A stretch of DNA of 64,000 nucleotides, from assembly GCA_947090765.1 (NCBI GenBank), contig OX352322.1:2525501-2589500 (forward strand), in the 5' to 3' direction. The notes under the pieces were generated by a model, which did no database searches, was not told the DNA's origin, and worked only from the letters and a program-made list of their open reading frames with translations. This DNA comes from Pseudomonas sp. MM223. GTDB taxonomy: Bacteria > Pseudomonadota > Gammaproteobacteria > Pseudomonadales > Pseudomonadaceae. Below are positions 8,724-17,094 of this stretch, in pieces. The position numbers were made by a program, and so were the translations under genes. The stretch's first letter is position 1; the number at the start of each line of letters is the position of its first letter.

Positions 8724-9017
8724 ATGAAGGCTTACTGGATCGCCCATGTGGACGTGACCGACCTCGATCAATACCAGCAGTACACTCAGCGTGCTCCGGC
8801 TGCCTTCAAGGCGTTCGGCGGCCGCTTCCTGGCCCGTGGCGGGCGCAGCGAGGCCATGGAAGGGCGGCCTACCCCTCAGCGTAGCGTGGTGATCGAGTTC
8901 GATTCGTACGAGCAGGCGGTGGCGTGTTACCGGTCCGCGCTGTACCAGGAGGCGTGCAGCTATCGCCAGGGTGTGGCCAAAGCCGAGGTGATCATTGTAG
9001 AAGGGTTCGAGCCTTGA
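8724..9017 (+). CDS. DUF1330 family protein
   Basis: The 97-residue protein begins MKAYWIAHVDVTD and has the ferredoxin-like dimeric alpha/beta-barrel pattern of DUF1330 (FGGRFLARGG near 38, RSVVIEFDSYEQA near 60, CYRSALYQEA near 75). The function of this family is not established. GGAGAGC lies 8 bases before the ATG. It is divergent from ribB with a palindrome between them, which suggests shared control. Confidence 0.85.
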   Translation: MKAYWIAHVDVTDLDQYQQYTQRAPAAFKAFGGRFLARGGRSEAMEGRPTPQRSVVIEFDSYEQAVACYRSALYQEACSYRQGVAKAEVIIVEGFEP

Positions 9018-9030
9018 GGTAGTTGCCGAG

Positions 9031-9113
9031 GGCCCTATCGCCGGCAAGCCAGCTCCCACAGGTACTGCACAGGTTTCAGAACCTGTGGGAGCTGGCTTGC
9101 CGGCGATAGGGCC
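9031..9113. repeat. REP pair (inverted, near-perfect)
   Basis: GGCCCTATCGCCGGCAAGCC and its reverse complement border a central spacer. The pair lies between the convergent DUF1330 and pirin genes, where it may also act as a bidirectional transcription barrier. Confidence 0.85.
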
Positions 9114-9133
9114 ATCACTGTCAAGGCAGGAAC

Positions 9134-9859
9134 TCACGGCATGCCTGGCAGCTCATGCGGCCGCAGGTCAAACACCAGCACCTCGGCATCCACCCCATTA
9201 CCCAGCTCCAGCATGTGTTCCTGCCTTACCCGCACCCCGTCGCCCTCATTCAGCACCTGCCCATTGAGCTCGATGCTGCCCCGGGCCACATGCACATAGG
9301 CATGGCGGTTTTCCGGCAAGGTCAGGGTGGCGCGCTCGTCACCGTCGAACAGGCCCGCATACACCCGCGCGTTCTGCCGCACCTGCAAAGACCCTTCGGC
9401 ACCATCCGGCGAGATGATCAGGCGCAGCTTGCCGCGCTTTTCCTCGGTGCTGAAGTGCTGTTGCTGGTAACGCGGCGTGGCGCCTTGCACGTTCGGCACA
9501 ATCCATATTTGCAAAAAGTGCACCGGCTGCGCCTGGCTGTGGTTGAACTCGCTGTGTGCCACGCCGTGCCCTGCGCTCATCAGTTGCACATCGCCCGGGC
9601 GGATCACCGAGCCGGTGCCCAGCGTGTCCTTGTGCTCCAGCGCGCCTTCCAGCACGTAGGAGAAAATCTCCATGTCGCGGTGCGGGTGCTGGCCAAAGCC
9701 CTTGCCGGCGATGACGCGGTCGTCGTTGATTACCAGCAGGTCAGAGAAACCTTGCTCGTCCGGGTTGCGGTAATGGCCGAAGGAGAAGGTGTGGAAGGAT
9801 TTCAGCCAGCCATGGAAGGCCAGGCCGCGGTCTTGGGCGTTGCGGACGGTGAGCATCAT
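9134..9859 (-). CDS. Pirin family protein
   Basis: The 241-residue cupin-fold protein shows the pirin signature: FHTFSFGHYRNP near residue 20, then HPHRDMEIFSYVLEG near 57, the metal-binding His/His/Glu cluster of the N-terminal cupin, and AGHGVAHSEFN near 97. Some pirins have quercetinase activity; the sequence does not show which role applies here. AGGAG precedes two adjacent ATG codons (9859 and 9856); either could start translation. Confidence 0.88.
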   Translation of the reverse strand: MMLTVRNAQDRGLAFHGWLKSFHTFSFGHYRNPDEQGFSDLLVINDDRVIAGKGFGQHPHRDMEIFSYVLEGALEHKDTLGTGSVIRPGDVQLMSAGHGVAHSEFNHSQAQPVHFLQIWIVPNVQGATPRYQQQHFSTEEKRGKLRLIISPDGAEGSLQVRQNARVYAGLFDGDERATLTLPENRHAYVHVARGSIELNGQVLNEGDGVRVRQEHMLELGNGVDAEVLVFDLRPHELPGMP

Positions 9860-9910
9860 GGTTCTCCTGAACCGGCAGGGCACCAGGCCCTGCCGCATGG
9901 GTGGATGAGG

Positions 9911-10930
9911 TTATTGAAGGTGGACTTTCAGCTCGCCCGCCGCCTGGCGCATGGCTGCCTTCACCGCTGGCACCTGGCTCAGCGGGTTGAGCAGGCCGTA
10001 GTCATGAATCATCCCGTTGTAGCGCACCGAGGTCACAGTCACACCGGCCGCATTCAATTTGCGGGCATAAGCCTCACCTTCATCCCGCAACACATCGAAC
10101 TCGGCTGTTTGCACCAGCGCTGGCGGCAAGCCCTTGAGCTGTTCACTGCTGGCCCGCAGCGGCGAGGCGTAGATCTGTGCACGGGCGTTGGCGTCGGTGG
10201 TGTAGCTGTCCCAGAACCATTTCATCATCCCGGTGGTCAGGAAGTGCCCTTCGGCAAACTGCTTGTACGACGCAGTCTCGAAGCTGGCATCGGTCACCGG
10301 CCACAGCAGTAACTGGAAGCGCAGGGCAGGGGTGCCGGCCTCTTTGGCTTTCAGTGCCACGACTGCCGCCATGTTGCCGCCGACGCTGTTGCCGGCCACT
10401 GCCAGGCGCTTGCCGTCCACGCCGATCTCCTTGCCATGCTCGGCTACCCAGCGCGTGGCAGCGTAGGCCTGGTTGATCGCCGCCGGGTAGTGCGCTTCCG
10501 GCGACGGGGTGTAGTCCACATAGACCGCCACCGCACCGGAGCCGACCACCAGGTCGCGGATCAGCCGCTGGTGGGTCGGAAAGTCGCCAAGCACCCAACC
10601 GCCGCCGTGGAAAAACATGAACACCGGCAGGTCACCCTTCACGTTGGCCGGGCGCACCACTTGCAGCTTGATCGACTCGCCGTTGGCCTGGATGGTGCGT
10701 TCCTTCACCTCGATGCCGGAGAGGTCGACCTTGACCGAAGCCTGGGCCCCCGTAAGCACTGCGCGAGCGTCTTTCGGGCTGAGTTGTTCCAGTGGCTTAC
10801 CGCCGCCTTGTTCCAGGGCTTCGAGGAAGGCCTGGGTATGTTGCTCGACACCTGGGCTACCGGCGGCAAACGCGCTGGAAACAGACAGGGCCAGAAGGGA
10901 GGCGGTGAGGGTTTTGTGGACAATGTTCAT
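9911..10930 (-). CDS. Secreted alpha/beta hydrolase, hormone-sensitive-lipase (HSL) family esterase
   Basis: The 339-residue protein has a signal peptide ending near residue 22 (SSAFA-AG). HSL-family features are the oxyanion motif FFHGGGW (near 107), the nucleophile elbow GNSVGG (near 176, in place of GDSAGG), an Asp in FDVLRDEG (near 280) and a His in GMIHDYG (near 310). It should hydrolyse short-chain or hydrophobic esters in the periplasm. It is divergent from a LysR regulator, the usual arrangement for local control. Confidence 0.87.
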   Translation of the reverse strand: MNIVHKTLTASLLALSVSSAFAAGSPGVEQHTQAFLEALEQGGGKPLEQLSPKDARAVLTGAQASVKVDLSGIEVKERTIQANGESIKLQVVRPANVKGDLPVFMFFHGGGWVLGDFPTHQRLIRDLVVGSGAVAVYVDYTPSPEAHYPAAINQAYAATRWVAEHGKEIGVDGKRLAVAGNSVGGNMAAVVALKAKEAGTPALRFQLLLWPVTDASFETASYKQFAEGHFLTTGMMKWFWDSYTTDANARAQIYASPLRASSEQLKGLPPALVQTAEFDVLRDEGEAYARKLNAAGVTVTSVRYNGMIHDYGLLNPLSQVPAVKAAMRQAAGELKVHLQ

Positions 10931-11064
10931 GAGCGAATCCTTTTCTGTGCAAGTGGTTGAAATGGGCGTCTTGCCTGGCCTGCTGGGCCATCGCTGCGAC
11001 TTGTGTGTAGATTAGGCAGATGCACTCGCGGGAAAAAGCCGCTATAAAGCGTTTAACTGTCACC

Positions 11065-11961
11065 ATGAGCGAGACAATGAACCCCTACGAAGACATGCGT
11101 ATTTTTGCCCAGGTCATGGAAGCCGGCAGTTTCACCGCCGCCGCCGATCGCCTGGGCATGTCCAAGCAATCGGTCAGCCGGCGCCTGATGCAGCTCGAAG
11201 AGCGCCTGGGCGTGCGCCTGCTCAACCGCTCCACCCGGCGCCTGGACGCCACGCCGCTGGGCCAGCACTACTACCAGTCGGCGTTGCGCCTGCTGGGTGA
11301 AGTGCAGCAGGTGGAGCACGACATCAGCGGCCAGGCCCAGGCCCTGCGTGGCACCTTGCGGCTGAGCGCACCGCTGTCGTTCGCCATGTCGCACCTGGGT
11401 TGCCTGCTGACCGAGTTCTTGCAATTGCACCCGCAAGTCGATGTTGAGGTGGACCTCAGTGACCGCGCCGTGGACCTGATCGGCGAAGGCTACGACCTGG
11501 CACTGCGGATTGGCGCGCTGGAGGACTCCAGCCTGATCGCGCGGCGTATTGCCAGCGTCGAGCGGGTGTATTGCGCGAGCCCGGCGTACCTGCAGGCGCG
11601 GGGAGTACCGGCAAAGCCGGAGGAACTGGCCGGGCATGACTGCCTGCCCTATGGGCATTCGCGACAGGTGCAGTGGCAGTTCCGTCAGGGTGGCAAGGCG
11701 CAGGCGATTCAGGTGACAGGGCGCATGCGCGCAAATAACGGCGAGTTGCTCAGGGATGCGGCCATCGCCGGGATGGGCGTGACCTACCTGCCGACCTTCA
11801 TCGTTGGGCAGGCGTTGGCGGATGGGCGGCTGGTGGCTGTGCTTGAAGAGTGGACGCTGCCTGCGTTGCAGTTATCAGCGGTGTACCCGCAGCACAGGCA
11901 GGTGGCGCGGCCGGTGCAGGGGTTTGTGAGCTTTTTGCGCGAGCGCTTGGTGCAGTTGTAG
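11065..11961 (+). CDS. LysR family transcriptional regulator
   Basis: The 298-residue regulator has an N-terminal winged HTH (FAQVMEAGSFTAAADRLGMSKQSVSRRLMQLEERLG, shown here only by its ends FAQVMEAG and EERLG) and a LysR substrate-binding domain from about residue 90. A second ATG 12 bases downstream (11077, MNPYEDMR) is an alternative start; neither has a strong ribosome site. Because it is divergent from the secreted esterase, that gene is the first candidate target. Confidence 0.9.
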   Translation: MSETMNPYEDMRIFAQVMEAGSFTAAADRLGMSKQSVSRRLMQLEERLGVRLLNRSTRRLDATPLGQHYYQSALRLLGEVQQVEHDISGQAQALRGTLRLSAPLSFAMSHLGCLLTEFLQLHPQVDVEVDLSDRAVDLIGEGYDLALRIGALEDSSLIARRIASVERVYCASPAYLQARGVPAKPEELAGHDCLPYGHSRQVQWQFRQGGKAQAIQVTGRMRANNGELLRDAAIAGMGVTYLPTFIVGQALADGRLVAVLEEWTLPALQLSAVYPQHRQVARPVQGFVSFLRERLVQL

Positions 11962-11968
11962 GCCAGCC

Positions 11969-12457
11969 TCAGCACCTTGCCGCGAAGCGCAACGCCAGCG
12001 GTAAGGCGAGCGCCCAGATCGGCGCCAGGATCAACCCGGTGTAAAGCTGCCCCAAGGGCAAATCGATGCCCGCCACACGGGCCCCGGCCAGATAGGCCAG
12101 CGGCCCGCCCGCCATGCCCAGCACTGCGGCGCGCCACAACGGTCGCCCGGCCCATGCCAGGCTATGGCGCAGCCCACTGGCCAGTACCAGCCACAGCAAC
12201 GCTAGCCAGAGCGGCAGGGGCCATTGTTCGAAGCTGAACACGCCCAGCATGCCCAACAGGCTGTCGAGCAGGCAACCGGCAATCGTCACCCAGAGCAGGG
12301 CGCGCATTTCGCTGAGGGGGTGTGGGCAGAGACGCAGGTGCACCAGTAGGCCAGCCGTCGCGGTCAGCAGCAGCCAGGGCCTGTGAGCACCCATCACACA
12401 GGCCCACCAACCGGCTTGCAGCCACAGCGCATTGCCGATCAGCCAGCTGCGGGGCAT
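11969..12457 (-). CDS. DUF2878 integral membrane protein
   Basis: The 162-residue protein has five to six hydrophobic helices and matches the DUF2878 pattern (NALWLQAGWW at the N-terminus, GCLLDSLLGMLGVF near 62). The ATG lies two bases after the stop of the methyltransferase gene, so it closes the operon. Its function is unknown; it often accompanies cyclopropane-synthase-like genes in light- or singlet-oxygen-response clusters. Confidence 0.8.
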   Translation of the reverse strand: MPRSWLIGNALWLQAGWWACVMGAHRPWLLLTATAGLLVHLRLCPHPLSEMRALLWVTIAGCLLDSLLGMLGVFSFEQWPLPLWLALLWLVLASGLRHSLAWAGRPLWRAAVLGMAGGPLAYLAGARVAGIDLPLGQLYTGLILAPIWALALPLALRFAARC

Positions 12458-12459
12458 GT

Positions 12460-13719
12460 TCAAGGGGCCAGCAGCGGTGCCCGGCGTGCCTGCGGCCCGG
12501 CCCACAGCAATTGCGCCACGCCGATGGTTCGTTCTTCGAAACCGCCCTGGCAATAGCACAGGTAGAACTCCCACAAGCGCTGAAAGGTATCGTCATACCC
12601 CAGGGCCATCAGCTCTGCACGTGCCCGGCGCAAGTTATCGCGCCAATGGCGCAGCGTGCGTGCGTAATCCTGGCCGAAATCTTCCAGGTGTACCAGGTTC
12701 AGTGCGGTCTGGCGGCTGGCGGTGTCCAGCAGCACGCTCAGCGAGGGCAAGGCACCGCCGGGGAAAATGTAGCGTTGGATGAAATCCACTGAACGCCGGG
12801 CCTGGGCGTAGCGCTGGTCACGGATGGTAATGGCTTGCACCAGCATCAGGCCGTCGTCCTTGAGCAGCGACGCACACTGGCGGAAGTACGTCGGCAGGTA
12901 GCGATGGCCGACAGCTTCGATCATCTCGATCGACACCAGCTTGTCGAAGCGCCCACGCAGGTCGCGATAGTCGTGGTGCAGCACCGTGATGCGCTGCTCC
13001 AGCCCTAGGGCCTTGACCCGTTGCAGGGTATGGGCGTACTGCGCCGCCGAGAGGGTGGTGGTGGTGACCCGGCAACCATGCTGCTGCGCGGCGTGGATGG
13101 CCAGGCCGCCCCAGCCGCTGCCGATCTCCAGCAGGTGGTCTTGGGGCGTGAGTTCGAGCTTTTGGCAGATGCGTTGCAGCTTGTTGGTCTGGGCCTGTTC
13201 CAGGCTTTGCTCAGGGCTTTCGAACTGGGCGGCGGAGTACATCATGGTGGGGTCGAGCAGGCGCTCGAACAGGTCGTTGCCCAAGTCGTAGTGCGCCAGG
13301 ATATTGCGCCGTGCACCGCGCCGGCTGTTGCGATTGAGGCGGTGCAGCAGGCGCAGGGCGGGGCGCGCCAGGCGTGCCAGGCCGCCCTCCATGGCATCGA
13401 GCACATCAAGGTTGGCCACGAACAGCCGGGTGACCGCCGCAAGGTCCGGGCTGCGCCAGTAGCCGTGAATATAGCCTTCCCCGGCACCAATCGAGCCATT
13501 GCCGGCGACCAGGCCCCAGGCCGCGTCGTCAACGATTTCCACCTCCGCATACAGCCGGCTGGCAACGTCGCCGAAGGTCCACTGCTGGCCATGGCTGATC
13601 AGGCGCAGGCTCCCGTGGCGCAGCTGGCGCAACTGCGCGAGCACGGCGCGCCTGGCCAGGCCGCCGAGCAGCGGGGCAATGCTTGCCGATTTGCTAACGC
13701 TCAGGGTCGGTTCGGGCAT
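12460..13719 (-). CDS. Cyclopropane-fatty-acyl-phospholipid synthase-like methyltransferase
   Basis: The 419-residue protein has the family architecture: an N-terminal lipid-interaction region, then a SAM-binding fold with LEIGSGWGGLAIHAA near residue 195 and SIEMIEAVGHRYLP near 265. It should transfer a methylene or methyl group from S-adenosylmethionine to unsaturated acyl chains of membrane lipids. GAGGAG lies 8 bases before the ATG, and the gene overlaps the DUF1365 gene by 26 bases. In this operon the product may be a methylated or furan fatty acid rather than a plain cyclopropane lipid, which is an inference. Confidence 0.86.
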   Translation of the reverse strand: MPEPTLSVSKSASIAPLLGGLARRAVLAQLRQLRHGSLRLISHGQQWTFGDVASRLYAEVEIVDDAAWGLVAGNGSIGAGEGYIHGYWRSPDLAAVTRLFVANLDVLDAMEGGLARLARPALRLLHRLNRNSRRGARRNILAHYDLGNDLFERLLDPTMMYSAAQFESPEQSLEQAQTNKLQRICQKLELTPQDHLLEIGSGWGGLAIHAAQQHGCRVTTTTLSAAQYAHTLQRVKALGLEQRITVLHHDYRDLRGRFDKLVSIEMIEAVGHRYLPTYFRQCASLLKDDGLMLVQAITIRDQRYAQARRSVDFIQRYIFPGGALPSLSVLLDTASRQTALNLVHLEDFGQDYARTLRHWRDNLRRARAELMALGYDDTFQRLWEFYLCYCQGGFEERTIGVAQLLWAGPQARRAPLLAP

Positions 13720-14506
13720 GGTCGGGCTCCTCGCGGGCGGGTTGGCCGAGTGCCAGGTCGTGCTGGCTGGCGATGTGATCGTGCACGGGTGTGCGTTTGA
13801 GCAGCAGGCGCAGGGCCTGCCAGTAGATGCTGGTAAGGGTGCGCAGGCTCATCCAGGGGAAGGTCAGGATGTGCCGTTGCAATGCGGCGCGGTCCAGTGG
13901 CTGGCGTTGCAGCGCCAGTTCGGCCTCGAACACCTTGTGCCCTGTGCGCCAGTTCTCCATATGCAGGCGCACCTGTTGTGCGTCCAGGGCGAAGCGCAGG
14001 CGGTATTCCATGTCCAGCGGCATGAACGGCGATACATGGAAGGCCTTGGCCACTGAAAATGGCCGGGCCAGGTCACCGTTCACGGGCAGCACGTAATGGA
14101 AGCGCTCACGCCATGGGGTGTTGCGCACTTCCAGCAGCACCGCCGTCAGCTGGCCCTGGCGGTCATGGCAGAAGTAGGCACTTACCGGGTTGAAGGACAG
14201 CCCCCAACAGCGCGGTTGGGTAAGCAGGTGCACGGCGCCTTCGGGCTTTTGTCCCGTTGCCTGGCCGACCATCAGCCGAGCGGCCTCGGCCAGTGGTTTG
14301 CCTTGGCGGGTCAGTGCCGGCAGGTAGTCGGTTTCGCGCCAGCACAAGGGCGACAGTCGCGATGGCCCAAGCCAGCGGCACAGGCCAAGCAGTTGCTGTT
14401 GTTCGTTCAGGTCCAGGTAGAACATGCCAACCCGGTAGCGAAACGCGTGGTGTCGTGGGCTCAGCCGCCGATGGCTCACCCAGCCCTGGCACAGGCTGCT
14501 GTTCAC
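13694..14506 (-). CDS. DUF1365 family protein
   Basis: The 270-residue product has the DUF1365 hallmarks: HRRLSPRHHAFRYRVGMFYLDL near residue 12 (two short motifs, HRRLSP and FRYRVGMFYLDL) and FNPVSAYFC near 104, followed by NTPWRERFHYV. It starts with GTG in a GTGA overlap with the oxidoreductase stop. The biochemical role is unknown, but it almost always travels with the FAD oxidoreductase and the cyclopropane-synthase-like gene. Confidence 0.85.
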   Translation of the reverse strand: MNSSLCQGWVSHRRLSPRHHAFRYRVGMFYLDLNEQQQLLGLCRWLGPSRLSPLCWRETDYLPALTRQGKPLAEAARLMVGQATGQKPEGAVHLLTQPRCWGLSFNPVSAYFCHDRQGQLTAVLLEVRNTPWRERFHYVLPVNGDLARPFSVAKAFHVSPFMPLDMEYRLRFALDAQQVRLHMENWRTGHKVFEAELALQRQPLDRAALQRHILTFPWMSLRTLTSIYWQALRLLLKRTPVHDHIASQHDLALGQPAREEPDHARTDPER

Positions 14507-15750
14507 AATTGTTCTCCAAAGTGCCGGGCGACGTTCAGCGCGCTGAGCACGCCGTCTTCATGAAAACCATTGGCCCAATAGGCGCCGCAGAAATAGCTGT
14601 GCAACGGCCCCTGCAGTTCGCCCTGGCGGGCCTGTGCCGCCAGGGCGGCAAGGCTGTACTGCGGGTGTGCATAGGCGATGCGAGCAAGTACGCATGCTGG
14701 GTCAATCTGGCCTGTCTGGTTAAGGCTCACGCAAAACGTGGTCGGCGCCTCGAGGCCCTGAAGGATGTTCATGTTGTAGGTGAGCGCGGCGGGCGCCTGC
14801 GGGTTGTCGCCCAGGCGATAGTTCCAGGCGGCCCAGGCCTTGCGCCGCTGGGGTAGCAGGCGCGTGTCGGTGTGCAGCACCACATCATTGCTGGCGTAGC
14901 GAATGGCACCCAGTAGGGTGCGCTCTTGTTCGCTGGGCGGTGCCAGCAGGGCCAGGGCCTGATCGCTGTGGCAGGCAAACACCACCTTGTCGAAGCGCTC
15001 GCAGCCGCCTGCCCAGGCGAGCGCCACGCCGTGATCATCACGCTTGACCTGCTGCACCGCACAGCCCAGCCGGATGCGCTCGGCAAAGGGTTGGCACAAG
15101 GGCGCGAGGTAAGCACTCGAACCGCCCTCGATCACTTGCCATTGCGGGCGATGGTTGACCGACAGCAGGCCATGGTTGTGGCAGAAACGCACAAAGAACT
15201 GCAACGGGAAGCCCAGCATGTCGGCGGGTGACATCGACCAGATCGCCGACCCCATCGGCACGATGTAATGGTCGATGAAGCGCCGTCCGTAGCCTTGGGC
15301 CTTCAGGTACTGGCCAAGGGTAGTGGCGCCGTCGATGCGCTGCTGTTGCAGGTCGGCCGGGGCCTGGCGGTTGAAGCGCAGCACGTCGCGCAGCATCCCC
15401 CAGAAGCCAGGGGATAACAGGTTACGTCGCTGGGCGAACAAGGTGGCCAGGTTGTGACCGTTGTACTCGAAGCCCGTGCGCGGGTCATGTACCGAAAAGC
15501 TCATTTGCGTCGGCCGCCAGGCGACGCCCAAATGCTTGAGCAGGCCGATGAAATGCGGGTAGGTCCAGTCGTTGAAGACGATGAAGCCGGTATCCACCGC
15601 ATAGTGCCGGCCCTGCCATTGCACATCGACGGTATGGGTATGCCCGCCAACCCGGTCCGCGGCCTCGAAGACGGTGACCTCATGGCGACGTGACAGCAGG
15701 TGGGCACAGGTGAGGCCGGCGATACCGCTACCGATGATGGCAATGCGCAT
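14503..15750 (-). CDS. NAD(P)/FAD-dependent amine-oxidase-type oxidoreductase
   Basis: The 415-residue flavoprotein starts with a Rossmann dinucleotide motif (IAIIGSGIAGLTCAHLL) and the following ExxDRVGGHTHT motif, both typical of the amine oxidase/desaturase superfamily. Further motifs are DTGFIVFN near residue 52 and FCGAYWANGFHEDGV near the C-terminus, which is the distal FAD contact. In this operon context it probably oxidises or desaturates acyl chains for the adjacent methyltransferase. It sits between the SDR gene and the DUF1365 gene with almost no spacing. Confidence 0.87.
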   Translation of the reverse strand: MRIAIIGSGIAGLTCAHLLSRRHEVTVFEAADRVGGHTHTVDVQWQGRHYAVDTGFIVFNDWTYPHFIGLLKHLGVAWRPTQMSFSVHDPRTGFEYNGHNLATLFAQRRNLLSPGFWGMLRDVLRFNRQAPADLQQQRIDGATTLGQYLKAQGYGRRFIDHYIVPMGSAIWSMSPADMLGFPLQFFVRFCHNHGLLSVNHRPQWQVIEGGSSAYLAPLCQPFAERIRLGCAVQQVKRDDHGVALAWAGGCERFDKVVFACHSDQALALLAPPSEQERTLLGAIRYASNDVVLHTDTRLLPQRRKAWAAWNYRLGDNPQAPAALTYNMNILQGLEAPTTFCVSLNQTGQIDPACVLARIAYAHPQYSLAALAAQARQGELQGPLHSYFCGAYWANGFHEDGVLSALNVARHFGEQL

Positions 15751-15753
15751 GGG

Positions 15754-16506
15754 TCAGCCCTGTGGTTGGCGCGCCAGTCGGCGGCCCAGTTTGAGGCGCC
15801 AGCGCGCCGGCAATGCGCCTAGCAGGCGCAGCACCAGGGTGAAGGTGGCGGGGAAGGCGATTTCCAGCGGGCGACGTGGCAGGCGCACGATGATATGGGC
15901 GGCGGCGCGTTCGGCGCTCCACAGTTGGGGCATGGGGAAATCGTTGCGGCGGGTGAGGGGTGTGTCGACGAAGCCGGGGCTGACCAGGGTGACATCGATG
16001 CCTTCACCCGCCAGGTCGATGCGCAGGGATTCGACGAGGTATCGCAATGCCGCCTTCGATGCACCATAGGCCCCAGCGCGCGGCAATGCCAACCAGCTGA
16101 CCGAACTGCCCATCACCACCAGGTGTGGCTGCCGACCACGGCGCAGCAACGGCAGGGCGGCGGCCAGGCAAAGGCTGGTGCCGGTCACGTTGGTACGTAT
16201 CACTCGCTCGACCAGCGCCGGGTCGAAGTGCCCCGGCTCCAGGTACTCGCAGGTGCCGGCATTGAGGATCACCTGGTCCAGAGCGCCCCAGGCCTGTTCG
16301 ATCTGCCCGGCCATCTGCGCCACCTGCCCAGGCTGGTCGACATCGCCCACGGTCAGCAGTACCTGGCCCGGGAACCGCTCGGCCAGTGCCGTCAGCTTGT
16401 CTGCGTGGCGTGCCCCCAACGCCACCTGGTGGCCTTGTTCCAGCAAGCGCAACGCCAGGGCCGCACCGATGCCGCTGCTGGCGCCGGTCAGCCAGCAACG
16501 GCTCAT
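15754..16506 (-). CDS. Short-chain dehydrogenase/reductase (SDR)
   Basis: The 250-residue classical SDR has the cofactor motif TGASSGIG (residues 7-14), NAG near 88, a catalytic Ser in GSSVSW near 134 and YGASK near 147 (Tyr and Lys). The Arg/His-rich region after the first strand suggests NADP preference, though weakly. The ATG overlaps the stop of the upstream NTF2-like gene (ATGA), so it is the second gene of the operon. Confidence 0.87.
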   Translation of the reverse strand: MSRCWLTGASSGIGAALALRLLEQGHQVALGARHADKLTALAERFPGQVLLTVGDVDQPGQVAQMAGQIEQAWGALDQVILNAGTCEYLEPGHFDPALVERVIRTNVTGTSLCLAAALPLLRRGRQPHLVVMGSSVSWLALPRAGAYGASKAALRYLVESLRIDLAGEGIDVTLVSPGFVDTPLTRRNDFPMPQLWSAERAAAHIIVRLPRRPLEIAFPATFTLVLRLLGALPARWRLKLGRRLARQPQG

Positions 16507-16925
16507 GCCAGCCTGCCTTTGAGCCAGTGAATGGCGCTGCCCATCACCGGTACGTGTTCGTACAGCAGCGCGCCTGCGTCGAAGTAATCCTGGTGAAAGT
16601 GCACCCGCTCATGCCAGCGCAGGTGGCTGCAACCTTGCAAGCTGATCAGTTGCCCACGGGCCAGTTGCGGGTGGCGATAGTGAAGCGTCCAGCGAATGTA
16701 GCCGTGGCCTGGCTCCAGTTCGTCGGTGCCCTCGAAACGGTAGTGGCACTCGGGCACCTTCGCGTACAACTCGGCGAAATAGGCCCGTAGGGCGGGAAGG
16801 CCGGTGAGCTGGTGCAGAGGGTCGCGGAATGCGATGTCCTCGCTGTACAGGTCGTTCAGCAGGTCGAGGTTGTGCTTATCGAGCGTGGCAAAGCGTTCGG
16901 CGAAGGATTGCAGGTAGGTGGACAT
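16503..16925 (-). CDS. NTF2-like/SnoaL-fold protein, first gene of the light-response-type operon
   Basis: The 140-residue protein has the cone-shaped NTF2/SnoaL fold signature (DLYSEDIAFRDPLH near residue 26, RGQLISLQG near 88, HFHQDYFD near 108). It may be a small enzyme or ligand-binding protein. The ATG at 16925 is preferred over a TTG 6 bases upstream. It directly follows two T(G/A)TACA-N12-TGTACA operators and leads the SDR, FAD oxidoreductase, DUF1365, methyltransferase and DUF2878 genes. Confidence 0.78.
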   Translation of the reverse strand: MSTYLQSFAERFATLDKHNLDLLNDLYSEDIAFRDPLHQLTGLPALRAYFAELYAKVPECHYRFEGTDELEPGHGYIRWTLHYRHPQLARGQLISLQGCSHLRWHERVHFHQDYFDAGALLYEHVPVMGSAIHWLKGRLA

Positions 16926-16935
16926 GCACAATACC

Positions 16936-16959
16936 TGTACAAAATAAACTTGTTGTACA
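16936..16959 (-). promoter_or_regulatory. LitR/PplR-type operator, proximal copy
   Basis: TGTACA, 12 bases, TGTACA: an exact match to the T(G/A)TACA-N12-TGTA(C/T)A element reported for class II LitR (PplR) photosensory MerR-family regulators of P. putida (consensus recalled from the literature). Its near edge is 10 bases from the start codon of the first operon gene. Confidence 0.7.
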
Positions 16960-16987
16960 AGGTATAGTGCAGGTCACTGTGGAAATC

Positions 16988-17011
16988 TATACAGAATAGG
17001 TTTTTTGTACA
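16988..17011 (-). promoter_or_regulatory. LitR/PplR-type operator, distal copy
   Basis: TATACA, 12 bases, TGTACA on the plus strand; it too fits the reported element exactly. Its centre is 52 bases from that of the proximal copy, about five helical turns, so the two sites lie on the same face of the DNA. On the minus strand it overlaps plausible -35 (TGTACA) and -10 (TATAGA) hexamers. Confidence 0.7.
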
Positions 17012-17038
17012 GTTTGTTCGTTCGACGGGATATTTTTG

Positions 17039-17088
17039 GCGCCTGGGAGATCGAGCGCCGCGCGGGCGGCGCTCGATCTCCCAGGCGC
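17039..17088. repeat. Perfect 22-base inverted repeat with 6-base loop
   Basis: The arms 17039-17060 and 17067-17088 are exact reverse complements beginning GCGCCTGGGAGATCGAGC. The structure begins 6 bases after the soxG stop codon. It lacks a 3' U-tract on either strand (the T-run precedes the stem on the plus strand and the A-run follows it), so it is not a textbook intrinsic terminator. It may still end the sox transcript or protect its 3' end. Confidence 0.85.
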
Positions 17089-17094
17089 AGAAAA

